From NCBI GenBank assembly GCA_020328135.1, contig JAIXNA010000077.1, positions 1 to 5,141 of the forward strand: a stretch of DNA of 5,141 nt, in the 5' to 3' direction. The position numbers were made by a program, and so were the translations under genes. Positions within the stretch are counted from its first letter, which is position 1. The number at the start of each line of letters is the position of its first letter. The notes beneath the pieces were generated by a model. That model was given only the letters and a program-made list of their open reading frames with translations, was not told the origin of the DNA and made no database searches. Origin of the DNA: Candidatus Endomicrobiellum dinenymphae. Its GTDB lineage: Bacteria; Elusimicrobiota; Endomicrobiia; Endomicrobiales; Endomicrobiaceae. Below are positions 1 to 5,093 of the stretch, piece after piece.

Positions 1-71
1 GAGAAATCTCCTACTTCTCCGCCTGTCGCAGTCGCGAAGAAGAAGAAGAAGAAGAAGAAGAAGCCGCTTCC

Positions 72-177
72 GATTCCGACGCCTACTCCGCCGTTTTCCC
101 CTGACTCTCTTGCATATACAAGTATCGTCGTATATGCAAGAGAGTCAGGGGAAAACGGCGGAGTAGGCGTCGGAATC
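72..177. repeat. Perfect 48-bp palindrome (fold-back), 10-nt loop
   Basis: Arms 72-119 and 130-177 are exact reverse complements around the loop 120-129 (AAGTATCGTC). More fully, 116-177 is the exact reverse complement of 275-336, so the loop is flipped relative to its counterpart GACGATACTT at 323-332. The turn occurs at ATAC (116-119), which matches the reverse complement of GTAT at 333-336; this is a 4-base microhomology. The sequence therefore reads forward, switches strand and reads backward, then leaves at 177/178 into new sequence that leads into the second forward copy. This is the signature of a template switch. Confidence 0.93.
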
Positions 178-179
178 AA

Positions 180-755
180 AATCCGCCTATAATAGTTCCG
201 GTTCCGAAATCTCCTACTTCTCCGCCTGTCGCAGTCGCGAAGAAGAAGAAGAAGAAGAAGAAGAAGCCGCTTCCGATTCCGACGCCTACTCCGCCGTTTT
301 CCCCTGACTCTCTTGCATATACGACGATACTTGTATCTCCTTTTCGTCCTCCTGATGATTATCAGTTTGCGGATCCCGAACATTCAGATGATTTAGAACT
401 TCGGATTGAGGAGGATTGTATTGAGGATTATACTGATTATGTTATTGTAAATTTCCTTAAGAGGTTAACTAAAGAGCAACTTAAGTTCTATACGCTTTCA
501 ATAAATGGAGAACTTAAAATTAGCACAAAGCTGCCTCCAACATATAAAGACTATGAGGCAGAATATGATGGACTTGAGGCTGAATGGAAGAGGATAAACG
601 CATTAGAAGGAAAATATGATGGACAACTGTATAAGAGTAGGTTCGGCGGCAAAAACTTTAAGAAGAATTCGATACTACGGGCCTTTTTTTGCGCATTGTC
701 TAGCGCTCTCTTTGAACGCAAGACATTCATTTTTCTAAATGCCCCTTTGAACTGA
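180..755 (+). CDS. 5'-truncated CDS: Pro-rich, poly-Lys, acidic protein of unknown function
   Basis: A frame open for 191 codons ends at TGA 753-755. It has no ATG, GTG or usable TTG near its left end, so the true start must lie left of the rearrangement junction at 177/178. In order it shows a Pro/Thr/Ser/Val-rich stretch (about residues 2-20), nine lysines encoded by nine AAG codons (21-29), a second Pro/Thr-rich stretch (30-42), an acidic region rich in Asp, Glu and Tyr (about 58-85), a mixed-charge probably helical region (about 88-160), and a hydrophobic tail (165-191). The tail overlaps a 28-bp repeat (717-744), so the original C-terminus may have ended earlier. A low-complexity linker feeding a charged domain suggests a surface, spacer or secreted protein, but no family is recognised. 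The case for coding is the long open frame in AT-rich DNA. Function is unknown. Confidence 0.55.
   Translation, partial: NPPIIVPVPKSPTSPPVAVAKKKKKKKKKPLPIPTPTPPFSPDSLAYTTILVSPFRPPDDYQFADPEHSDDLELRIEEDCIEDYTDYVIVNFLKRLTKEQLKFYTLSINGELKISTKLPPTYKDYEAEYDGLEAEWKRINALEGKYDGQLYKSRFGGKNFKKNSILRAFFCALSSALFERKTFIFLNAPLN
240..266 (+). repeat. (AAG)9 trinucleotide microsatellite
   Basis: Nine perfect AAG units encode nine lysines in the frame ending at 755. An identical tract sits at 37-63 in the duplicated copy. Perfect triplet runs are prone to slippage; length change here would alter the number of lysines without shifting the frame. Confidence 0.9.
717..744. repeat. 28-bp direct repeat, copy 1
   Basis: This 28-base sequence is repeated exactly at 788-815 (offset 71 bp, 43 bp between copies). 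Its core AGACATTCA followed by CTAAATGCCC contains a small potential hairpin (CATTT / AAATG when read on the minus strand). The copy lies inside the last codons of the open frame ending at 755. That suggests the end of that gene has been overlaid by a dispersed intergenic repeat, or that the true coding end lies further left. Confidence 0.9.
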
Positions 756-787
756 GCGCATACATCGAGCCTTAGAACCTCCTTGGC

Positions 788-815
788 CGCAAGACATTCA
801 TTTTTCTAAATGCCC
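788..815. repeat. 28-bp direct repeat, copy 2
   Basis: Identical to 717-744 and located just outside the open frame that ends at 755. A related shorter version (AGACATTCA followed by CAAATGC) occurs at 1295-1310, the 3' flank and last bases of tRNA-Lys. With only two exact copies it is not a CRISPR array. Confidence 0.9.
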
Positions 816-988
816 TCTCTTATTACCCCCTCTCTTCCCAACTCCTAAATAACAATAATTCAAATGGATTGCAAAACCTCTTAAGCTTAAATAGTAAGAT
901 TTAAATTAAGTTAATAAATCAGCAGTATAGTTGTAATATAACGATTCAGCCATAATTTGTTATGTTGATTAGTTATTAGTTAATTGTA

Positions 989-1186
989 ATGCTCAAGAAT
1001 CTTGCTCGGTGGGGATACAAAAATAGATATTTAACATCAAATTATTATGATTTAGTTGATAAATATCCCCAGACAGATAGTCAAGAATTACTGAAGAAGT
1101 TTACACAGAATTCAAACCCTACGAATATTTTAATGTTGTTGACTACATTCAAAATCAACGTTAAAAAACCTAAGGTGAAATTGTAA
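989..1186 (+). CDS. Doubtful small ORF, 65 aa, hypothetical
   Basis: ATG at 989 to TAA at 1184-1186. The product is lysine- and asparagine-rich (ending NVKKPKVKL), with no membrane segment, no recognised motif and no cysteine pattern. No Shine-Dalgarno-like sequence precedes the ATG; the upstream bases are AGTTAATTGTA. It points against the tRNA genes. It could be a chance frame, a remnant of a larger gene, or a real short gene; the sequence does not decide. Function is unknown. Confidence 0.25.
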   Translation: MLKNLARWGYKNRYLTSNYYDLVDKYPQTDSQELLKKFTQNSNPTNILMLLTTFKINVKKPKVKL

Positions 1187-1195
1187 GCAGAGAAT

Positions 1196-1225
1196 GTTAA
1201 AACTTGTTAAAGATTGTTAAGACTT
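1196..1225. repeat. Three 10-bp near-tandem repeats
   Basis: GTTAAAACTT, GTTAAAGATT and GTTAAGACTT follow each other without gaps (1196-1205, 1206-1215, 1216-1225). The 10-bp period would place equivalent bases on one helix face, but the AT-rich setting makes chance or slippage the simplest explanation. No replication or partition gene lies nearby to suggest iterons. Confidence 0.5.
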
Positions 1226-1307
1226 AATAACTTTGAATTGTCGATATTTACCCGACAGAAGTTGCTAAAACTATTTATCTCGTCAACGACTCAAAGACAT
1301 TCACAAA

Positions 1308-1380
1308 TGCACTGCATAGGAATTGAACCTATAACCTAACGATTAAGAGTCGTTTGCTCTACCAATTGAGCTAGCAGTGC
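1308..1380 (-). tRNA. tRNA-Lys (anticodon CTT)
   Basis: A full cloverleaf can be drawn on the minus strand. The acceptor stem is GCACTGC / GCAGTGC, the D arm GCTC-AATTGGTA-GAGC, the anticodon stem AACGA / TCGTT with loop CTCTTAA, the variable loop AGGTT, and the T arm ATAGG-TTCAATT-CCTAT; the discriminator base is A. The anticodon CTT (plus-strand AAG at 1345-1347) reads the lysine codon AAG. CCA is not encoded; the 3' flank is TTT. All stems pair well, so the gene looks functional. tRNA-Leu lies upstream on the same strand, separated by the inverted-repeat element 1421-1619. Confidence 0.96.
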
Positions 1381-1413
1381 GTCAATGAGCAATCCTCAAA
1401 CTTATTTAAAACG

Positions 1414-1419
1414 ATTATA
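1414..1419 (-). promoter_or_regulatory. Possible -10 box for tRNA-Lys
   Basis: A perfect TATAAT on the minus strand lies 34 bp upstream of the tRNA-Lys 5' end, as expected for a short 5' leader. At a 17-bp spacing the -35 position reads GTATCA, which is poor. The box lies immediately downstream (minus strand) of the left end of the 1421-1619 element, so that element would supply the -35 side. Confidence 0.35.
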
Positions 1420-1420
1420 G

Positions 1421-1619
1421 CCAACTAACTTTATATTGATACATTGCGCGTTAACTCAAAAACAGATGCAATGCTAGACTGACTGATAAAGCAACAATTC
1501 ATTTCTCTTTCTAGGAAGTCCAACGACGCAGCGCGCTATTTTTGAGCTAACTCTACGGGCTACGCGGTCCTTTTCGGTAAATTTAAGTAGCGCAATTGTA
1601 TCAATATAAAGTTGGTTGG
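1421..1619. repeat. ~199-bp element with imperfect inverted-repeat ends (MITE-like)
   Basis: The left end 1421-1449 and right end 1590-1619 are inverted copies with one substitution and one single-base indel over about 30 bp. A second, inner pair (1450-1462 and 1539-1551) is inverted with one mismatch over 13 bp. There is no coding capacity inside and no convincing target-site duplication at the edges. The element separates tRNA-Leu from tRNA-Lys. The outer 18 bp of its end recur at 4359-4376 upstream of cvpA. Possible readings are a miniature inverted-repeat transposable element, a structured RNA or intergenic repeat family, or shared regulatory sequence. I favour a small dispersed repeat family. 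Confidence 0.55.
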
Positions 1620-1628
1620 ACTACTATA

Positions 1629-1714
1629 TGGGCGGAAAGGGAATTGAACCCTCACGGCTCTTGCGAGCCTCAGGATTTTAAGTCCTGTGCGTCTGCCAGT
1701 TCCGCCATCCGCCC
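1629..1714 (-). tRNA. tRNA-Leu (anticodon TAA), copy 1
   Basis: On the minus strand this folds as a class II tRNA. The acceptor stem is GGGCGGA / TCCGCCC, the D arm starts GCGGAACTGG, and the anticodon stem CAGGA / TCCTG carries the loop CTTAAAA with anticodon TAA. The long variable arm is GGCTC-GCAA-GAGCC, the T arm GAGGG-TTCAATT-CCCTT, and the discriminator is A. CCA is not encoded. It reads the leucine codon TTA (and TTG by wobble). Of the identical copies here, this is the one whose 3' flank (towards 1628) does not run into a palindrome, so it is the likeliest genuine locus. Confidence 0.95.
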
Positions 1715-1804
1715 ACAAGAAAGTCATTTTTACCAACAGCTTCTTTATTAATCTACGGGATTAATAAAGAAGCTGTTGGTAAAAATGACTTTCTTGTGGG
1801 CGGA
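1708..1804. repeat. 46-bp-arm palindrome between tRNA-Leu copies 1 and 2
   Basis: Arms 1708-1753 and 1759-1804 are exact reverse complements around the 5-base loop TACGG. The turn is near the self-complementary hexamer ATTAAT. The outer seven bases on each side are the TCCGCCC and GGGCGGA acceptor-stem halves of tRNA-Leu. An inverted strand reaching the acceptor stem could thus switch back into the tRNA through that 7-base complementarity, which accounts for the tandem structure. Confidence 0.93.
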
Positions 1805-1882
1805 AAGGGAATTGAACCCTCACGGCTCTTGCGAGCCTCAGGATTTTAAGTCCTGTGCGTCTGCCAGTTCCGCCATCCGCCC
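1797..1882 (-). tRNA. tRNA-Leu (TAA), copy 2, probable duplicate artefact
   Basis: Base-for-base identical to 1629-1714 and able to form the same class II cloverleaf. Its flanks on both sides are arms of palindromes built from one spacer, so it has no unique flanking sequence of its own. I regard it as a copy created by strand switching, either in vivo or during DNA amplification, and would not count it as a second independent tRNA gene without confirmation. Confidence 0.6.
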
Positions 1883-1972
1883 ACAAGAAAGTCATTTTTA
1901 CCAACAGCTTCTTTATTAATCTACGGGATTAATAAAGAAGCTGTTGGTAAAAATGACTTTCTTGTGGGCGGA
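1876..1972. repeat. Second copy of the 46-bp-arm palindrome
   Basis: Arms 1876-1921 and 1927-1972, loop 1922-1926. It is identical to the palindrome at 1708-1804 shifted by 168 bp, and leads into the truncated third tRNA-Leu unit. Confidence 0.92.
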
Positions 1973-1980
1973 AAGGGAAT
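1965..1980 (-). pseudogene. 16-base fragment of a third tRNA-Leu copy
   Basis: Only the last 16 bases of the tRNA (discriminator, 3' acceptor strand and part of the T stem) are present before the sequence switches at 1980/1981. It is not functional. It marks a junction whose right side belongs to the gltX operon. Confidence 0.85.
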
Positions 1981-2007
1981 CTTTTGCAATTACACCAACA
2001 ATAATAA

Positions 2008-2328
2008 CTATTTTTTCTCTTTAGTCTTATCATCAATTTTTTCTTCTATTTTTGTTTCAGGTTTTGCAGCCTCGTCAGCATAATTAATCTGCAAATTAGA
2101 AATTGTGGAAGTCAGCATTTCCTCTTCTTTTTTTGTCAAATTACCATTCGTTTTATCGCGAAGCATAATAAGCATATCAATCGTCGCTTTAGCTCCATGT
2201 AAATCCTTTTCTAATTTGCCATTAACAGGATTTGCAATTTTCCCAAGCTGACACCAAGCAGAAGAAGCAAACATGGTTATAATGTTAAAAAAATAAGGAT
2301 TTAAATCTAAAGTTTCTTGTTCTGACAT
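2008..2328 (-). CDS. DUF1844 family protein, 106 aa
   Basis: The N-terminal two thirds match the DUF1844 pattern. A hydrophobic helix (about residues 12-28, including FASSAWCQLG) is followed by the HGAKATIDMLIMLRDKT segment (44-60), then GNLTKKEEEML (62-72) and a final helix to about 83. A charged Lys/Glu tail (about 88-106) looks disordered. The usual family core is about this length, so the gene appears complete. The biochemical function is not established; these are small, probably cytoplasmic or membrane-adjacent helical proteins. A strong AGGAGG (plus-strand CCTCCT, 2334-2339), five bases before the ATG, fixes the start. It lies 23 bp downstream of gltX on the same strand and is probably the last gene of the cvpA-gltX transcript. 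No terminator is visible before the 1980 junction. Confidence 0.85.
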   Translation of the reverse strand: MSEQETLDLNPYFFNIITMFASSAWCQLGKIANPVNGKLEKDLHGAKATIDMLIMLRDKTNGNLTKKEEEMLTSTISNLQINYADEAAKPETKIEEKIDDKTKEKK

Positions 2329-2333
2329 TTCTT

Positions 2334-2339
2334 CCTCCT
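2334..2339 (-). promoter_or_regulatory. Strong Shine-Dalgarno of the DUF1844 gene
   Basis: A consensus AGGAGG lies in the 23-bp gap after gltX, five bases from the ATG. It is the strongest ribosome-binding site in the window, suggesting that the small protein is translated well from the shared transcript. Confidence 0.85.
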
Positions 2340-2351
2340 AGTAAAACAATA

Positions 2352-3833
2352 CTATTTAAAGAATTTATTGATTGCGATACCAATCCTGCTAACAACTTTT
2401 TCTTTGCCCATCAATTCCATCGTATGAAACAAACTCGGACCTTGCGTCCTTCCTGAAATAGCAACTCTTATGGGATGAAACACCTGTCCTGTTTTTAAAG
2501 CTTTTTCTGCAGCTAAATCTCTTGCATACTGTTCTAAAGCCCCTGCGGAAAAATCCTGCTGATTTACAAGTCTTGATATGCTTTCTGTTAAAACAATTTT
2601 TGCGCTTTCCTTAGATCTATCTGAAAGAAATACTTTGTCTATTGCTTCTTCTCTATAATCAACTTCTTTTGTAAAAAAGAAATCCACAAGCGACGGAATA
2701 TCTTTCAACAATTTTATCTTATTATGTTCCAAAGACATGGCTTTCTTTAACAACCCAGCATCCCAACCCTCGACTAATCGTTCATTATTTGTATATTTTA
2801 ACCAATCAACAAACAAATCGTATATTTGTTCCGGTGTTTTGGAGCGAATTTTTTCACCATTAAGCCACAACAATTTTGCAGGGTCAAAAGTTGACGGACT
2901 AACTCCGCATCTGTCAATAGAAAACCTTAGCATCATCTCTTCTGCTGTAAAAATCTGCTGACTATCCTCTGTTGACCAACCAAGCAATGCAAGATAATTT
3001 ATTAACGCTTCCTGCAAATATCCTTCTTTCCTATACTCTAAAACCGACGCATGGCCATGTCTCTTTGAAAGTCTTGCGCCATCGGGACCTAAAATCATAG
3101 CCATATGCGCAAATTCAGGCATTTTCCACCCAAAAGCATTATAAATTTGCATCTGTCGAGGCGTGTTTGAAATATGATCGTCGCCTCTTAAAACATGTGT
3201 AATTTCCATAAGATAATCATCGATAACGCATGCAAAATTATATGTTGGCACGCCGTTTGCTTTCACGATAACAAAATCGTCGAGTAAAGAATTATCAAAT
3301 TCAACCTTTCCCCTTATGATATCATTTAAAACTGTAACTCCAACAACAGGCATTCTAAATCTTATAACAGCCTTCATCCCGTCAACTTCTTTTTGTTTTC
3401 GCTGGTCAGATGTAAGATTTCTGCAGCTTCCGTCGTACTTCGGAGGGAGTTTATTAGTCTGAGCTTTTTTTCTCATCGCATCAACTTCTTCAGTTGTACA
3501 ATAGCACGGATATGCAAGACCTTTTGCTATAAGTTCATCGGCATATTTCTGATATATGCCTTGCTCTTTACGTTTCATTTGATAATAAGGAGCATATTTT
3601 AGAAGTTCGTTACCGGGTCCTTCGTCCCAACCAAGTCTAAGCCATTTCATAGCATCTAAAATAACTTTTACTGATTCTTCGTTAGAACGAGCTTCGTCGG
3701 TATCTTCAATTCTCAAAATAAATTTACCGTTTTTGTTTCTGGCAAAAAGCCAGTTAAACAAGGCCGTACGAACTCCTCCGATATGCAAATCACCCGTCGG
3801 AGACGGCGCAAATCTTACCCGTATGTTACTCAC
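2352..3833 (-). CDS. gltX: Glutamyl-tRNA synthetase
   Basis: A 493-residue class I aminoacyl-tRNA synthetase, typical in length. It charges tRNA-Glu with glutamate, using ATP, in the cytoplasm. The N-terminal Rossmann fold opens with [13 protein letters not shown] (residues 8-20), with the HIGH-type signature at HIGG (17-20). RIEDTD follows at 41-46, a Cys-rich insertion with C110, C112 and C137 at a partial zinc-type site, the [12 protein letters not shown] block (216-227), and the KMSKS-equivalent RLSKR (254-258). The helical C-terminal half binds the anticodon and ends with the family-typical [10 protein letters not shown]...ELMGKE (460-478). Whether it also misacylates tRNA-Gln cannot be judged here. 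The start is GTG (3831-3833), with AAGGA upstream, and overlaps the cvpA stop by eight bases. That suggests translational coupling. The frame is intact with all key motifs present. Confidence 0.98.
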   Translation of the reverse strand: MSNIRVRFAPSPTGDLHIGGVRTALFNWLFARNKNGKFILRIEDTDEARSNEESVKVILDAMKWLRLGWDEGPGNELLKYAPYYQMKRKEQGIYQKYADELIAKGLAYPCYCTTEEVDAMRKKAQTNKLPPKYDGSCRNLTSDQRKQKEVDGMKAVIRFRMPVVGVTVLNDIIRGKVEFDNSLLDDFVIVKANGVPTYNFACVIDDYLMEITHVLRGDDHISNTPRQMQIYNAFGWKMPEFAHMAMILGPDGARLSKRHGHASVLEYRKEGYLQEALINYLALLGWSTEDSQQIFTAEEMMLRFSIDRCGVSPSTFDPAKLLWLNGEKIRSKTPEQIYDLFVDWLKYTNNERLVEGWDAGLLKKAMSLEHNKIKLLKDIPSLVDFFFTKEVDYREEAIDKVFLSDRSKESAKIVLTESISRLVNQQDFSAGALEQYARDLAAEKALKTGQVFHPIRVAISGRTQGPSLFHTMELMGKEKVVSRIGIAINKFFK

Positions 3834-4329
3834 TTATTTTTCCTTTTGCCAAAATTTTATTATATAAATTGTCGCTCTGATGTTCCGATACTTTTCTTTC
3901 AAGCGATGAAAGAACATAATCCTTAAATATTGGAAGTTTTGATTGCATTGTATGGGAAATGGCGGTATAAATCGTATGCGTTGGTCTGTCCAAAATATGA
4001 GTACTATGAGTCATCGTCGGGATTACCACATTTATTGCTACTATAAGCCAAACGCAAACGCTTAATACCGCGCCGCCAATTCTATCTAGAATGCTTAGAT
4101 AGAAAAAACTAATCATTCTTAAAATAAATCCGCCAAGCATGATAATAAACAACGCAGTTATCACAAATATGACATAAAAATTTAAACCTTCTTGATACGG
4201 ATATTTACTCGCCGCAAAAACTGCCACAAATCCAGCAAGAACAGCAAAAAAAGTTCTCGTAAGACCGACAGACCAGCCAAGCCAAATTATTAAAATTACG
4301 CTGACTACTAAAAAAATATCTATTATCAA
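3826..4329 (-). CDS. CvpA family membrane protein, 167 aa
   Basis: The N-terminus [21 protein letters not shown] matches the CvpA family opening (a WxD-like entry, a hydrophobic helix, then a glycine-rich turn with an arginine). About four membrane segments are visible at residues 3-20, 26-41, 51-73 and 84-103. The motif [11 protein letters not shown] (81-91) is the family's conserved aromatic/Asp-Arg-Gly turn. A soluble C-terminal tail follows. Length is normal for the family. CvpA proteins are inner-membrane proteins linked in enterobacteria to colicin V production and envelope stress resistance; the molecular role is unclear. The start is taken as TTG at 4327-4329, because GAGGG sits seven bases upstream and a later start would cut the first helix. 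Its stop overlaps the gltX start by eight bases. It is the first intact gene of the operon. Confidence 0.85.
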   Translation of the reverse strand: MIIDIFLVVSVILIIWLGWSVGLTRTFFAVLAGFVAVFAASKYPYQEGLNFYVIFVITALFIIMLGGFILRMISFFYLSILDRIGGAVLSVCVWLIVAINVVIPTMTHSTHILDRPTHTIYTAISHTMQSKLPIFKDYVLSSLERKVSEHQSDNLYNKILAKGKISE

Positions 4330-4395
4330 AATATACCCTCAATTATCTTACGCTACGGCCAACTAACTCTATATTGTACCCGTATTAACGCGAGG
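4330..4395. other. cvpA upstream region with repeat-derived sequence
   Basis: The 66-bp gap between the decayed DUF1015 gene and cvpA contains the cvpA ribosome-binding site GAGGG, a possible minus-strand -10 box TACAAT (plus-strand ATTGTA, 4373-4378) without a good -35, and the 18-bp repeat word at 4359-4376. If the DUF1015 gene is dead, cvpA-gltX would depend either on read-through from further upstream or on a promoter here. Confidence 0.35.
4359..4376. repeat. Dispersed 18-bp word shared with the tRNA-spacer element
   Basis: CCAACTAACTCTATATTG differs at one position from 1421-1438 and at two from the reverse complement of 1602-1619. It sits 30-47 bp upstream of the cvpA start, in the same orientation as the copy 41-58 bp upstream of tRNA-Lys. 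It may be the remnant end of the same small element or a shared upstream regulatory sequence. Confidence 0.6.
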
Positions 4396-5093
4396 TTAGC
4401 CGACTGTAGCTATTACAATACCACTTGCAAGCTTAGGATAGAAATGCGTTGATTTTTAAGGCATCATTTCATTATTCAAACTTATGGCCTTTAAAGATTC
4501 TGTAGGCGTAGCCGGAATTATAATTGTAATCATGCCGTTTTTACGCGCAAACAACGCTGCTTCTTTATCATCTTTTACGCACGCAAATTCAGAAGCATCT
4601 ATCTTAGGCATAAGCATATAGCGCAAGGCGCTTACGGCCAAATTTCTATACGCTTTACATTTACCACGCATAGCTTTTTAAGTGTTTTGCTACATCCTCA
4701 TCTGTAACAACCCACAACTTATGAAACGTTCTTTCTTTATCTTTCGCAATTGACTCTAAATGAGGATCGTCCAATTTCAAAGAAGCAAAACCCCCTTCTT
4801 GTCATTTTAATTCCGTGATCTTCAAATATCTGCTCATAAAAACATAACGCTGGTTTTTCTTCACGCTCAAAAATACCATCATCTTCCAACGATTGAAGCA
4901 ACCCAGCTGCATTTTTATGCTTATTTTTCCCATCTCTGTAGTCGGACAGTTCAATGTTTACTATGTTAAAAAGCGAGAGTTTTTGAAGTCTTGTTTTTTC
5001 ATCAGGACTTATAACATCATAAGGAGGAGATATAAAATCTGTAATTACTTCTCTTGAGTACATTATCGTACGAAATGACTTTATCTCCGCCAT
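4396..5093 (-). pseudogene. Decayed DUF1015 family gene
   Basis: The start is normal: ATG at 5091-5093, then MAEIKSFRTI and the family hallmark PPYDVIS (residues 23-29), NIVNIEL and a PALCFYEQIFE segment. At the GGGGGTTTT run (plus 4787-4795) one extra base shifts the frame. Removing it gives RRGFASLKLDD continuing to KDKERTFHKLWVVTDEDVA (ending near 4675), which is the family's conserved region. A second frame change near 4671 leads to VSALRYMLMPK and FARKNG...PATPTESLKAI. An in-frame TAA (4456-4458) then breaks the C-terminal motif: MP, stop, KSTHFYPKLASGIVI, ending at TAA 4396-4398. The remnant is about 232 codons against roughly 400 or more in the family. The HExT/SPIF-type blocks and the GHHRY-type block are missing, so internal deletions also occurred. 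The family's function is uncharacterised. It is not expected to make a working protein. Confidence 0.88.

Larger units (their letters stand above)
3..322. repeat. 117-bp direct repeat, copies 3-119 and 206-322
   Basis: Bases 3-119 and 206-322 are identical over 117 bp, including the same nine AAG triplets (37-63 and 240-266). The offset is 203 bp, not a multiple of three, so the two copies lie in different reading frames; this is not a duplicated protein repeat. The second copy continues naturally into the downstream reading frame (to 755). The first copy instead runs into an inverted copy of the same locus at 119. The first copy is best read as a rearranged or artefactual duplicate of the second. 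Confidence 0.95.
816..1307. other. AT-rich stretch without a convincing gene
   Basis: Between the 28-bp repeat and tRNA-Lys I see no RNA gene, no recognised protein remnant and no clear terminator. It holds one short doubtful reading frame (989-1186) and three 10-bp near-repeats (1196-1225), described separately. The base composition is markedly AT-rich and stop codons are frequent in the other frames. Confidence 0.6.
1629..1980. repeat. 168-bp tandem unit carrying tRNA-Leu, 2.1 copies
   Basis: Bases 1629-1812 are identical to 1797-1980. Each 168-bp unit contains one tRNA-Leu plus a palindromic spacer. The third unit breaks off at 1980, where the sequence changes abruptly from AAGGGAAT to unrelated CTTTTGCAAT. 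Perfect identity with no drift means that the duplication is very recent, or that it arose during amplification or assembly. Confidence 0.95.

Noticed and set aside
1..192. Coding frame through the first copy and palindrome (open from base 1 to a TAA at 190-192)
   Set aside because: It crosses the strand-switch junction, so the second half is the antisense of the real locus; openness is incidental.
717..815. Minimal CRISPR array
   Set aside because: Only two repeats, one 43-bp spacer, partial overlap with an open reading frame, and no cas genes in the window.
1241..1262. Small hairpin TGTCG / CGACA as a terminator
   Set aside because: Five-base stem with a nine-base loop and no T run on either strand; too weak.
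1421..1619. Full insertion sequence
   Set aside because: About 199 bp, no transposase frame and no clear target-site duplication; only a non-autonomous or structural repeat is supportable.
1708..1804. Rho-independent terminator of the tRNA operon
   Set aside because: The stem is 46 bp and exact, includes tRNA acceptor bases, and has no T tract after it. It is far longer than a terminator and better explained as a fold-back.
2737..2961. Plus-strand open frame of 74 codons
   Set aside because: It lies wholly inside gltX on the opposite strand, has no ribosome-binding site and no recognisable product.
3393..3602. Plus-strand open frame of 69 codons with hydrophobic product
   Set aside because: Antisense to well-conserved gltX codons; the hydrophobic bias is a by-product of reading the charged-residue codons backwards.
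4456..4671. Separate 71-aa gene starting at the ATG near 4671
   Set aside because: Its residues match the C-terminal part of the DUF1015 family, and the same frame resumes after the stop with KSTHFYPK. It is a piece of the pseudogene, not a gene of its own.
4737..5093. Complete 118-aa protein
   Set aside because: The last ~17 residues come from the wrong frame after the G5/T4 run; the family sequence continues in the neighbouring frame.
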